A stretch of DNA of 64,000 nucleotides, from contig JACRQG010000012.1 of assembly GCA_016222805.1 (NCBI GenBank), forward strand, positions 124,001 through 188,000. The letters run 5' to 3'. The notes beneath the pieces are model-generated. The model was not told the origin of the DNA, ran no database searches, and saw only the letters and a list, made by a program, of their open reading frames with translations. Below are positions 44,764-53,473 of this stretch, in pieces. Both the position numbers and the translations under genes were made by a program. The first letter of the stretch is position 1; each line of letters begins with the position of its first letter. The stretch comes from Verrucomicrobiota bacterium. GTDB lineage: Bacteria > Verrucomicrobiota > Verrucomicrobiia > Opitutales > Opitutaceae.

Positions 44764-47667
44764 ATGAACCGCTTCCTCCTCTTGGTTGCTTTATCTCCCG
44801 CCGCCCTTTCCGGCATCGCCTCGGCGGCGACGATCTCCGGGACAGTGCGCAACGAGAGCACCCGCGCCCATCTCGAAGGCGCCGAGGTCACCCTGATCGA
44901 GAGCGGCGTGACCGTGGTGACCGATCGCAGCGGGAGCTTCCAGTTGCGCGGCGTGCCGCCCGGACGACAGCGGCTGGTTTTTCGCTACGCCGGGCTGGAT
45001 CCGCAGGAGACCACCGTTGAGGTCAGCGAGGAACGTCCTCCGGCCCCGTTGGCCATCGGCCTCACTTCGGCGGTCTATCAGCTCGACGCCTTCGTGGTGA
45101 CGACTGACCGCGAAGGCAATGCCGCCGCCATCACGGCGCAGAAGAAGGCGCCCAACCTCGCCACGATCATCGCCACCGACGCCTACGGTAACATCGCCGA
45201 CGGCAACATCGGCAATCTCGTGCAGCGTCTTTCCGGCGTCGACCAGACGCGGAGCAACGGCGACATCATCGGCTTTGGCGTGCGGGGCGTGCCGCAGACT
45301 CTAAGCACGGTCTCGGTTGACGGCGCCGTGCTATCGGCCGCGAACGGCGGCTCGGGTTCGATCGGCGACCGCGCCTACCCGATCGACAACCTGCCGGCGG
45401 AACTGGTGCAAACCGTGCGGCTGACCAAGGCCCCCACGCCGGACATGCCAGCCGACTCACTCGGCGGCAACGTGGACCTCGTGACCAAGTCCGCCCTCGA
45501 AGTGGCGGGGCGTCGCATCAGCTACCGGGTCGGCCTCAACAACAACCTCTATCGGGGCAACACCGCCTGGACGCCCACGGCCTCCCTGACCTTCCTCGAT
45601 ACCTTCGGCCGCGAGCGGAAACTCGGTGTGGCCATCACGGGCAGCCACTCGGAGGCCACCAACACGCGCGACCGTCTCCAGAACACCCTGGCGTTCGCTC
45701 CGGACACCGCCGTCATTGTCAACACGCGGCTGCGCCTCCTCGACGACATCGTGGAGCGCGTGCGCAGCGGCGGGAGCGCCAAGCTAGATTGGCGGCCCGC
45801 CGACAACCTGACGCTGAGCCTCGACGCCATCGTCACCCGGACGACCTACGCCCTCGACCGTAGCGACTACCGCCTGAGCGGCATCAACCGGGTGGCCGAC
45901 TATGCGCGCGTCAGCCGGGAGGCCATCTTCGCCGGGACCGTGGCGCGCACGACGTCGAATCAGACGGCCTCACTCGCGCCGGGATTCACGGATGCGTTTC
46001 AGGAAGTGTTGAACGCCACCAACCAATACCTCATCGCCGACGAGACCCGCGCGAACGGGATGTACAAGATCGGGTTCCGGACCCACTGGCGGCGGGATGA
46101 CGGCTGGCTGGAATTACGCGCCAGCCACAACGCCTCCAAGTCGGACTACTTTCTCCACCAGATCTTCACGACGGCCGGAGGCGGTTTCGGCTACTCGCTC
46201 GACACGACGCAGCATCGCAACCGTCCGCGGGTCACCCAGCTCTACGGTCCCACGGTGTTCGCCGGCGCCGATCTTTCGCGCTATACGGCCCAGTACCTTT
46301 TCACCCCGACCAACGTGCACGATGTCACCGACGAGGTGCGCGCCGACTGGCACCGCGATTTTGCCGGTTCGCGACTGCCATGGAGTCTGCAGGCCGGGCT
46401 GGCCTACCGCGGGAAGGACTACCGTACCCTGGCGAACAACCGGACGTTTAACTTCGTTGGCTCCGACGGGGTGGCCGGCCGCAATGCAGCCACCGGACTG
46501 AACGACGACAATCTGGCGCAATTCTACCGGGGTCCGTCCAACGCGATGTTCGACGGCTATTATCCCCGTTTCGACACGCTGGTGGTCGGCAGGGCGGCGG
46601 CGCTGTTTGCGAGCCAGCGCAACCAGTTCGTGCAACTCGCCACCGACGTGACCTTGCCCGAGGCTCGGTTGGAGGAGGACGTAACTGCGGCCTATGCGAT
46701 GGGCCAGACGCGTCTCGGGAGGTTTTCTGTCCTCGCCGGATTGCGCGCCGAACGCACAGACGTGGAGGCGACCGGAAGCCTGCGTTTGAACAACGCGCCG
46801 GTCTTTGCACTCACCACGCGGGAGGCCAGGTACACCCAGTGGTTCCCTGGAACCCACCTGCGTTACGAACTCACCCCGCAGTTTCTGGTGCGGGCCAGTT
46901 GGTCCACCGGGGTGGGGCGGCCGGCGATCAGCCAGCAGTTGCCGACGACGACCATCAACACGAATGCCACCACGGGACTTGGAACCGTGAACGCCAACAA
47001 CACCAACCTCCGGCCGATGTTCAGCCAGAACTACGATCTCGGGCTGCAATACTACTTCAAGGGTGTCGGCATGGTCGCGGTGGGCGGGTTTCAGAAGAAG
47101 ATCAAGGACTTCATCAACTCCCGCCGCACCCTCGTCGGGGCGGGCCCGGGCAACGGTTTCGGCGGCCAGTACGAGGGCTACGACCTGGTTACCCAGGAGA
47201 ACCTGAGCTCGGCGGAGATCCGCGGGATGGAGTTCGACTATTCCCAGGTGTTGACCTTCCTGCCGCGGGCCCTGCAGGGCAGTTCGGTCTTCGGCAATTT
47301 CACGTGGATGGAGACCGCGGGCCAGTTTCCGGACGGCAGCAGCAGCCTGCCGGGGTTCCGGCCGATGCTCGCCAATGCCGGAGTGGTGGTGAAATACCAG
47401 CGCGGCCTCGTGCGCGTCTCGTACAAGTACCAGTCGGGCGGGCTCGTTTCCTTCAATGCCGATCCCACCCTGCGCACCTACAGCACGGAGGATCGGACCG
47501 TGGACCTCAACCTCCAGTACCAGGCCACGCCTCGCTTCACGTTCTTCATCGACGTCATCAATCTTTTCGATGCCGCGCCCAAGACCTATGTCATCAAGCC
47601 TCGCTTCATCCTGACCGATGAATTCAATGGCACCCGCCTCAACGTCGGCGTCAGCGGCCGGCTCTGA
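44764..47667 (+). CDS. TonB-dependent receptor, second of a paralogous pair
   Basis: 967 residues with a signal peptide (about 1-21) and the same layout as the receptor at 36968: carboxypeptidase-regulatory-like domain (ISGTVRNESTRAHLEGAEVT), DREGNAAAITAQKKAPN, DAYGNIADGNIGNLVQRLSGV, PADSLGGNVDLVTKSA and a C-terminal VGVSGRL. The terminal residue is Leu rather than the usual Phe. The pair is similar across plug and barrel, pointing to duplication. It is followed 28 bp later by a nucleoside hydrolase, as its paralogue is followed (after one gene) by the other copy. Confidence 0.92.
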   Translation: MNRFLLLVALSPAALSGIASAATISGTVRNESTRAHLEGAEVTLIESGVTVVTDRSGSFQLRGVPPGRQRLVFRYAGLDPQETTVEVSEERPPAPLAIGLTSAVYQLDAFVVTTDREGNAAAITAQKKAPNLATIIATDAYGNIADGNIGNLVQRLSGVDQTRSNGDIIGFGVRGVPQTLSTVSVDGAVLSAANGGSGSIGDRAYPIDNLPAELVQTVRLTKAPTPDMPADSLGGNVDLVTKSALEVAGRRISYRVGLNNNLYRGNTAWTPTASLTFLDTFGRERKLGVAITGSHSEATNTRDRLQNTLAFAPDTAVIVNTRLRLLDDIVERVRSGGSAKLDWRPADNLTLSLDAIVTRTTYALDRSDYRLSGINRVADYARVSREAIFAGTVARTTSNQTASLAPGFTDAFQEVLNATNQYLIADETRANGMYKIGFRTHWRRDDGWLELRASHNASKSDYFLHQIFTTAGGGFGYSLDTTQHRNRPRVTQLYGPTVFAGADLSRYTAQYLFTPTNVHDVTDEVRADWHRDFAGSRLPWSLQAGLAYRGKDYRTLANNRTFNFVGSDGVAGRNAATGLNDDNLAQFYRGPSNAMFDGYYPRFDTLVVGRAAALFASQRNQFVQLATDVTLPEARLEEDVTAAYAMGQTRLGRFSVLAGLRAERTDVEATGSLRLNNAPVFALTTREARYTQWFPGTHLRYELTPQFLVRASWSTGVGRPAISQQLPTTTINTNATTGLGTVNANNTNLRPMFSQNYDLGLQYYFKGVGMVAVGGFQKKIKDFINSRRTLVGAGPGNGFGGQYEGYDLVTQENLSSAEIRGMEFDYSQVLTFLPRALQGSSVFGNFTWMETAGQFPDGSSSLPGFRPMLANAGVVVKYQRGLVRVSYKYQSGGLVSFNADPTLRTYSTEDRTVDLNLQYQATPRFTFFIDVINLFDAAPKTYVIKPRFILTDEFNGTRLNVGVSGRL

Positions 47668-47695
47668 GCCGGCAACCTCTCTTCCCCTTTCCTTC

Positions 47696-48733
47696 ATGAC
47701 TGCCATCGCCATGCGCCTCCTCCGCACCTTCCCGCTGATCCTCCTCTTCGGAGGCTTGATCCAGGCCGCGCCGGTCAAACTGATCTTCGACACCGACATG
47801 GGCAACGACGTCGACGACGCCATGGCCCTGGCGATGATCCACAGCCTGCAGAAGCGCGGGGCGGTGGAACTTCTCGCCGTCACGATCACGAAGGACCACC
47901 CCAAGGCGGCGGCCTTTGTCGATGCGATGAACACCTTCTACGGCCGGCCGGACGTGCCGATCGGCGTCGTGCGGCAGGGCGCCACCCCGGAGCCGGGCAA
48001 GTTCAACCAGGTGGCCGATGCCACGAACCCCGACGGTTCCCTGCGGTATCCGCATGATCTGCGGAGCGGCGAGCAGGCTCCGGAAGCGGTCGGGCTCATC
48101 CGAAAGATTCTCGCGGCCCAGCCCGATGCGAGCGTCGCGCTCGTGCAGGTGGGTTTTTTCACGAACTTCGCGCGCCTGCTCGACTCCAAGCCCGATGCCC
48201 ACTCGCCCCTCGCTGGCCGCGAGCTGATTGCGAAGAAGGTCAAGGTGTTCTCCATCATGGCCGGCGCCTTCCAGACGGTGAACTGGAACACCCGGCACTT
48301 GGAGTACAACGTGATCAAGGACATCCCGGCCGCCCAGGGTCTGGCGAAGCGCTGGCCGACGCCCGTGATCTGGAGCGGCTTTGAGATCGGCGTGGCCGCG
48401 GCCTATCCGCACGTCTCGATCGAACGCGACTTCGAGTATGTGAAGCACCATCCGCTCAAGGAATCGTACTACGCCTACAATCCCCCGCCGCACGATCGCC
48501 CCACCTGGGATCCCACAGCGCTGCTCTACGCGGTCTACCCGGATCGCGGTTATTTTGATCTCTCCCCGCCCGGCACCGTGACCGTCGAGGACAATGGCGC
48601 GACCTGGTTCCGGCCCGGGCGCGACGGCAAGGGGCAGCACCGTTATCTCGTGATGAGTCCGGCGCAGGCGGCCCGGGTGCGCGAGGCCATCGTCCAGCTT
48701 TGCGTGGAACCGCCGGCCAAACTTCCTCGCTGA
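47696..48733 (+). CDS. Exported nucleoside hydrolase-like protein, copy 2
   Basis: 345 residues from ATG 47696; ATG 47711 gives a tidier signal peptide (MRLLRTFPLILLFGGLIQAA), so export is likely either way. The IUNH signature FDTDMGNDVDDAMAL is the same as in copy 1, as are DHPKAAAFVD, GKFN--ADAT, VQVGFFTNFARLLDSKPD and DLSPPGTVT-EDNGATWFRP. Here no lipobox is seen, so this copy is probably soluble in the periplasm and copy 1 may be membrane-bound. It is followed after 21 bp by the ribose-type binding protein, linking ribose release to ribose uptake. Confidence 0.87.
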   Translation: MTAIAMRLLRTFPLILLFGGLIQAAPVKLIFDTDMGNDVDDAMALAMIHSLQKRGAVELLAVTITKDHPKAAAFVDAMNTFYGRPDVPIGVVRQGATPEPGKFNQVADATNPDGSLRYPHDLRSGEQAPEAVGLIRKILAAQPDASVALVQVGFFTNFARLLDSKPDAHSPLAGRELIAKKVKVFSIMAGAFQTVNWNTRHLEYNVIKDIPAAQGLAKRWPTPVIWSGFEIGVAAAYPHVSIERDFEYVKHHPLKESYYAYNPPPHDRPTWDPTALLYAVYPDRGYFDLSPPGTVTVEDNGATWFRPGRDGKGQHRYLVMSPAQAARVREAIVQLCVEPPAKLPR

Positions 48734-48754
48734 CCGTTTCTCTACTCACCTGCC

Positions 48755-49696
48755 ATGAACCGCCTCTCTCTCCTTGGTCTCGCAGCCGGACTCCTCCTCC
48801 TCGGTGGCTGTGCAAAGTCCGATTCGCCGTCCAGTGCCGCCGCCGCACCGGCCAAGCCCCGCGTCGCCCTGGTGATGAAGTCCCTCGCCAACGAGTTTTT
48901 CGGGACGATGGCGGAGGGCGCAAAGAAGCACGCCGCCGCCCACGCCGCCGACTTCGATCTGATCGTGAATGGCATCAAGAACGAGACCGACCTCGCCGAG
49001 CAGGTTTCGCTGGTGGAGCAGATGATTGCGATGCGCGTGCAGGCCATCGTTATCGCTCCCGCGGATTCCAAGGCGCTGGTTCCGGTGCTGAAGCGCGCCC
49101 TCACCGCCGGCATCGTGGTCGTCAACATCGACAACCGCCTCGACGCGGCGGCCCTGAAGGAGGCCGGCATCGCCATACCTTTTGTCGGGCCCGACAACCG
49201 CGCCGGTGCGGCCGCCGTTGGGCGCGCGCTCGCGAAGAAGCTCCAGAAGGGTGACCCGGTGGCGATCATCGAGGGTATTCCCACCGCCGACAACGGCCGG
49301 CAGCGCCGGCTCGGCTTCGAGGATGCGATCAAGGAAGCCGGCCTCAACCTGGTCACGACCCAGAGCGGCCAGTGGGAGATGGAGAAGGCCAACGGCGTCG
49401 CCTCCTCGATGCTCAATGCTCATCCGAACCTGAAGGCGATCTTCTGCGGCAATGACAACATGGCCCTGGGGGCGGTGGCCGCGATCAAGGCCGCTGGCCG
49501 CGAGGGCAAGGTGCTGGTCGCCGGCTTCGACAACATCAGCGCGATCAAACCGCTGCTCGCCAGCGGCGCGGTGGTCGCCACCGCTGACCAGCATGCGGAT
49601 CAGCTTGCGGTCTTCGGCATCGACGCCGCGCGCGAGATGCTGCGGACCAAGAAGACGGCGGATCGCGCCACCCCGGTGGATCTCATCGGACGGTGA
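48755..49696 (+). CDS. rbsB: Ribose-type ABC transporter substrate-binding lipoprotein
   Basis: 313 residues with a lipobox (LLGGC, Cys19), so tethered in the inner membrane facing the periplasm. Sugar-binding type I fold as in RbsB: VALVMKSLANEFFGTMAEGAKK, IVIAPADSKALVP, VVNIDNRLD, PFVGPDNRAGAAAVG, and a hinge with FCGNDNMALGAV. The arrangement of Asn, Asp and Arg residues fits ribose-binding proteins, but other pentoses are not excluded. It is first of rbsB-rbsA-rbsC-rbsK, in a different order from E. coli rbsDACBK, and is separated from rbsA by 105 bp holding a short hairpin repeat. Confidence 0.88.
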   Translation: MNRLSLLGLAAGLLLLGGCAKSDSPSSAAAAPAKPRVALVMKSLANEFFGTMAEGAKKHAAAHAADFDLIVNGIKNETDLAEQVSLVEQMIAMRVQAIVIAPADSKALVPVLKRALTAGIVVVNIDNRLDAAALKEAGIAIPFVGPDNRAGAAAVGRALAKKLQKGDPVAIIEGIPTADNGRQRRLGFEDAIKEAGLNLVTTQSGQWEMEKANGVASSMLNAHPNLKAIFCGNDNMALGAVAAIKAAGREGKVLVAGFDNISAIKPLLASGAVVATADQHADQLAVFGIDAAREMLRTKKTADRATPVDLIGR

Positions 49697-49716
49697 AGTG
49701 AGCCCTCCTCACCAGT

Positions 49717-49739
49717 GTAGCCGGGGTCGGCGACCCCGG
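49717..49739. repeat. Intergenic hairpin repeat (TGTAGCCGGGGTCG type)
   Basis: TGTAG is followed by CCGGGGTCG, one base, and CGACCCCGG, a near-perfect palindrome. It lies between rbsB and rbsA and shares TGTAGCCG with 17653-17660. Such a hairpin inside an operon could reduce rbsA expression relative to rbsB or protect the rbsB mRNA end. Confidence 0.55.
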
Positions 49740-49801
49740 CGTTGGGTCGAATGGACGGCGCGGCAAAGTCACATCTTCGTTCCAGGGCCGGCAGCACCGC
49801 C

Positions 49802-51331
49802 ATGACCGCTTCACGCCTCCAGGTTCGCGGCCTGACAAAAGCCTTCGGCGCCAACACCGTGCTGCGCGGGTTGGATCTCGATCTCGCTGTCGGCGAGATT
49901 CACGCGCTCATCGGAGGCAACGGGGCCGGCAAGTCGACGTTTTCCAAGATCCTCGCGGGTCTGCTGCCGCGGGATGGGGGCGAGATCAGCCTCGATGCCG
50001 CGGGCTACGCTCCGAGAGATCGCCGTGCGGCCCAGGCAGCCGGGGTCGTCATGGTGCTGCAGGAACTGAGCGTGCTGCCCACGCTGAACGTGGGGGAGAA
50101 CCTCTTTCTCCACGCGCTCCCCACGCGTGGCGCGGGCATCATCGACCGGACGAGGCTGGCGTCCCAGGCCCGGGCGGCGCTCGACCGGGTGGGTCTGTCG
50201 GGGCTTGATCCGGAAACCCCGGCGGCGACCCTCGGCGTGGGTCACCAGCAACTGGTCGAGATCGCGGCGGGGCTGGCCCAGGAGTGCCGCGTCCTGATCC
50301 TCGATGAGCCGACCGCCGCGCTGACGCGGGCGGAAATCGAGACGCTGTTCGGGCTCCTGCGCAGCCTGCGGGCCAGGGGAACTTCGATCCTCTACATCAG
50401 CCATCGGCTCGATGAAATCAGTGAACTCGCGGATCGGGTCAGCGTTCTCCGCGACGGGCAGTTGATCGCCACCCTGCCGGCCAGGGAGACTTCGCGGGAC
50501 CAACTGATCACCCTCATGGCGGGCGAAGCCGGCGAGAAGGCGAAGGCAACACAGTCGGCTGGGAAGATCGGACCGGTGCTGCTGCAGGTGCGGGATCTTC
50601 AGGCTGGCCCCGCGGTGCGCGGGGTGTCGCTTGCCGTCCATGCCGGCGAGATTGTGGGCCTCGGTGGTCTGGTCGGGGCGGGGCGCACCGAGTTGCTGCG
50701 CGCGATTTTCGGGGTGGATCGGGCCACCGGCGGCGAGGTCCGCTTCGGGCCCGGTTTGGTTCCGGTTGCCCCCGGATCTCCGCGGGCCGCCCTGGCCGCC
50801 GGTTTCGCGTTTGTTCCGGAGGACCGCAAACAGCACGGGCTGTTTTCCCCTCTGAGCGTACAATGGAATGCCAGTTGTGCCCGCTGGCCGCAGCGGCGGC
50901 GCTGGCTGGGTTGGCTGGATCGGGTCGCGGAAGCAGCGGAGGCCGGAGAACTGCTGTCCCGATTGCAGGTGCGCTTCTCGAATCTCGGTCAGGCCGTGGC
51001 CGAACTGAGCGGCGGCAACCAGCAGAAAGTCGTGATCGGGCGCTGGCTGCGGCGGGAGATCCGGGTCTGGCTCCTCGACGAACCCACCCGGGGCGTCGAC
51101 GTCTCGGCCCGGCGGGCCATCTACGCGCTGCTGCGCGAGCGGGCCGCCAGCGGCGCCGGCGTGCTGGTCGCCTCGAGCGACTACGACGAACTCGCTGCGC
51201 TCTGCGATCGGATCGTCGTTTTGTCCCAAGGCCGCGTGGCCGGCGAATTCACGCCGGCGACGCTCAACCCGGCGGCCTTTCTCGCCGCCGCCTTTCACGG
51301 CTTCTCCGGTACCGCCACCTCCCGCTCCTGA
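49802..51331 (+). CDS. rbsA: Ribose-type ABC transporter ATPase (two nucleotide-binding domains)
   Basis: 509 residues from ATG 49802, a fused duplicate ATPase. Domain 1: Walker A GGNGAGKST, signature-like LGVGHQQLVEIA, Walker B VLILDEPTAAL. Domain 2: degenerate Walker A GLVGAGRTE, signature LSGGNQQKV, Walker B VWLLDEPTRGVD. A regular Walker A in the first half and a degenerate one in the second is normal for RbsA/MglA/XylG. It drives import of the sugar by the permease encoded 1 bp downstream. It is last-but-two in the operon. Confidence 0.93.
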   Translation: MTASRLQVRGLTKAFGANTVLRGLDLDLAVGEIHALIGGNGAGKSTFSKILAGLLPRDGGEISLDAAGYAPRDRRAAQAAGVVMVLQELSVLPTLNVGENLFLHALPTRGAGIIDRTRLASQARAALDRVGLSGLDPETPAATLGVGHQQLVEIAAGLAQECRVLILDEPTAALTRAEIETLFGLLRSLRARGTSILYISHRLDEISELADRVSVLRDGQLIATLPARETSRDQLITLMAGEAGEKAKATQSAGKIGPVLLQVRDLQAGPAVRGVSLAVHAGEIVGLGGLVGAGRTELLRAIFGVDRATGGEVRFGPGLVPVAPGSPRAALAAGFAFVPEDRKQHGLFSPLSVQWNASCARWPQRRRWLGWLDRVAEAAEAGELLSRLQVRFSNLGQAVAELSGGNQQKVVIGRWLRREIRVWLLDEPTRGVDVSARRAIYALLRERAASGAGVLVASSDYDELAALCDRIVVLSQGRVAGEFTPATLNPAAFLAAAFHGFSGTATSRS

Positions 51332-51332
51332 C

Positions 51333-52295
51333 ATGCTTCGTTCCCGCGGTCTTTCCGAGTTCCTCTTTCTTGCGCTTCTGCTCGCGGCGCTCGTCGGGTT
51401 GTTCGGCCTGCTGAGCGATCACTTCTGGTCGCTGGGCACGCTGCAGACGGTGACCAACCGGATTCCTTCGCTCGCGCTGGCGGCGCTGGGCCTGACGTTC
51501 GTCCTTGTGGCGGGGGGCATCGATCTCTCGGTCGGATCCGTTTCCGCGGTAGCCGGTGCGGTGTTTGGCTGGTGTGTGGCCGATCGCGGGATGCCGGTGG
51601 CCGTGGCCGCGGGCGCCGCTTTGGGTGCGGCGCTGGTCTGCGGCGTGATCAACGGGGCGCTGGTCAATGCGCTGCGCATGCCCTCGTTCATCGTCACCCT
51701 GGGCCTGCTCGAAGGGGCGCGAGGGTTCGCCTACCTGGTGACCAACTCGCAGACCAAGTATCTCGGCGAGCGGCTGGCGCTGCTGCAGGCGACCCCGGTG
51801 GGCGGCCTCTCCGTGGCGTTTCTGCTCGCGGTGGCGCTTACCGCCACTGCGCACTTCGTGCTGACGCGGACCGTGCTGGGCCGTCACCTCGTCGCGGTTG
51901 GCACCAACGAGGAGGCAGCGCGGCTGATCGGGGTGTCGCCGACGCGGGTGCGCGCCGTCGTTTTCGGAATCTCCGGCCTGCTGGCCGGACTGGCAGGGTT
52001 GTGCCACGTGGCGCGGCTCGGCGCCGCCGATCCCAACGCCGGATCCGGCCTGGAGTTGTCCGCGATCGCCGCCGCGGTGATCGGAGGAACGAGCTTGATG
52101 GGGGGGCGCGGCTCGATGCTCGCGACCTTTATCGGTGTCCTGATCATCGCGACGTTGGAGGCCGGGTTGGCGCACCTCGGCGTGTCCGAACCCATGAAAC
52201 GGGTGGTCACTGGCGTGGTCATTGTCGGCGCCGTCGCCGCCGAGTCGATCCGGGCGCGGATCGCGGCGCGGCGAGCCCGGCAGGGGGGACTTTGA
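51333..52295 (+). CDS. rbsC: Ribose-type ABC transporter permease
   Basis: 320 residues, about 8-10 membrane helices. Family marks: LALAALGLTFVLVAGGIDLSVGSV near the N-terminal third, MPSFIVTLGLLEGARG, GRHLVAVGTNEEAARLIGV and the GGTSLMGGRG loop that contacts the ATPase. It forms the sugar channel with RbsA and RbsB. The start lies 1 bp after the rbsA stop. Confidence 0.93.
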   Translation: MLRSRGLSEFLFLALLLAALVGLFGLLSDHFWSLGTLQTVTNRIPSLALAALGLTFVLVAGGIDLSVGSVSAVAGAVFGWCVADRGMPVAVAAGAALGAALVCGVINGALVNALRMPSFIVTLGLLEGARGFAYLVTNSQTKYLGERLALLQATPVGGLSVAFLLAVALTATAHFVLTRTVLGRHLVAVGTNEEAARLIGVSPTRVRAVVFGISGLLAGLAGLCHVARLGAADPNAGSGLELSAIAAAVIGGTSLMGGRGSMLATFIGVLIIATLEAGLAHLGVSEPMKRVVTGVVIVGAVAAESIRARIAARRARQGGL

Positions 52296-52382
52296 GGCAC
52301 CATGAACCTGCGACTTGGCGGCCCGAAGGGCGCGCTGACGATCAGAGGCGACGCCTCACCTTCCGAGCCCCGTTCTTCTTTC

Positions 52383-53312
52383 ATGCAGTCTGCTTTTCCA
52401 TCCTCCGCCGGCCGCGTGACCGTGGTCGGTTCGCTCAATGTCGACCGCATCTGGCGCGTCGCCCGTCTGCCCCGGCCCGGAGAGACGGTCTTTGCCACGG
52501 AGACGCGACTGGAGTTTGGGGGCAAGGGGGCCAATCAGGCCGTCGCCGCCGCGCGGCATGGGGCGAAGGTGTCGATGATTGGCGCCCTCGGGGCGGATGC
52601 GGACGGCGCCCTGTACCGGGAGCACCTGCGGCGGGAGGGAGTGGGGGAGGCCGCGGTGGCGGCGTTGTCCGGGGTTGCAAGCGGGGCGGCGTTCATCTGC
52701 GTCGATGGCGGTGGGGAGAACCAGATCCTGGTCGATTCCGGTGCCAACGGCCGACTGACCGTGGCGCAGGCGGAAGCGGCTCTCGCCGCTTTGCTGCCCT
52801 CCTGTGACACTCTTCTGGTCGGCCTGGAGTGCCCGCTGGCGGTGGCCGTGGCGGCGTTGCGGGCGGCCGCGCGCGCCGGCGTCCGGGCCTTGTTCAACCC
52901 ATCACCCGTCGTGCCGGAGTTTCCCTGGGGAGAGGTGCCGATCGACACCGTGATCGTGAACGAACACGAGTGCGCGGAGATCTTCGGATCGGCCGAGGCC
53001 ACCGCGCCGGCCCGCCGGGGCGTGCGCCACCTGGTGGTGACGCAAGGGGCGGCGCCCACGCTCTTCGTGTCTGCGGACGGCGTGCGCAGCATCGCCACGC
53101 ACCCCGTGACTCCGCGCGACACGGTGGGGGCAGGCGACACCTTCGCCGGCACCCTGGCCGCACGACTGGCCGAGGGGACGGAGTGGGGCGAGGCCATCGC
53201 GATCGCCAACGTGGCTGCTGCGCTCTCGACGCTGGGCGCCGGGGCGCAGACACCGATTCCGCGACGAGCGGAAGTGGAGGCAGCATGGCGGGTCGTCGGG
53301 CGCCAGAGCTGA
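52383..53312 (+). CDS. rbsK: Ribokinase
   Basis: 309 residues from ATG 52383; a longer start at 52302 adds 27 polar residues that are not part of the fold. PfkB family: VVGSLNVDRIWRV, the GGKGANQAVAAA substrate motif, and DTVGAGDTFAGTLAA with the catalytic Asp and anion hole. It makes ribose 5-phosphate from ribose and ATP, completing the pathway from nucleoside hydrolases and RbsBAC. Related sugar kinases are possible, but the neighbours favour ribose. End of the + strand island. Confidence 0.9.
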   Translation: MQSAFPSSAGRVTVVGSLNVDRIWRVARLPRPGETVFATETRLEFGGKGANQAVAAARHGAKVSMIGALGADADGALYREHLRREGVGEAAVAALSGVASGAAFICVDGGGENQILVDSGANGRLTVAQAEAALAALLPSCDTLLVGLECPLAVAVAALRAAARAGVRALFNPSPVVPEFPWGEVPIDTVIVNEHECAEIFGSAEATAPARRGVRHLVVTQGAAPTLFVSADGVRSIATHPVTPRDTVGAGDTFAGTLAARLAEGTEWGEAIAIANVAAALSTLGAGAQTPIPRRAEVEAAWRVVGRQS

Positions 53313-53473
53313 CTTAAGGGAAGGGTAGCCGCGTTGAAGCGTAGCCCTCCGCCGGCCGGCCGGCGACAACGTAGTCCTCAAGCGGCCGCGCCTTCGCGTC
53401 GTTTACGACCAGGCTGCAGGCAGGCGGTGAACTGACCGGCGCTGAGCCATGCTCCGCGGGACGCGGCGTCCTT

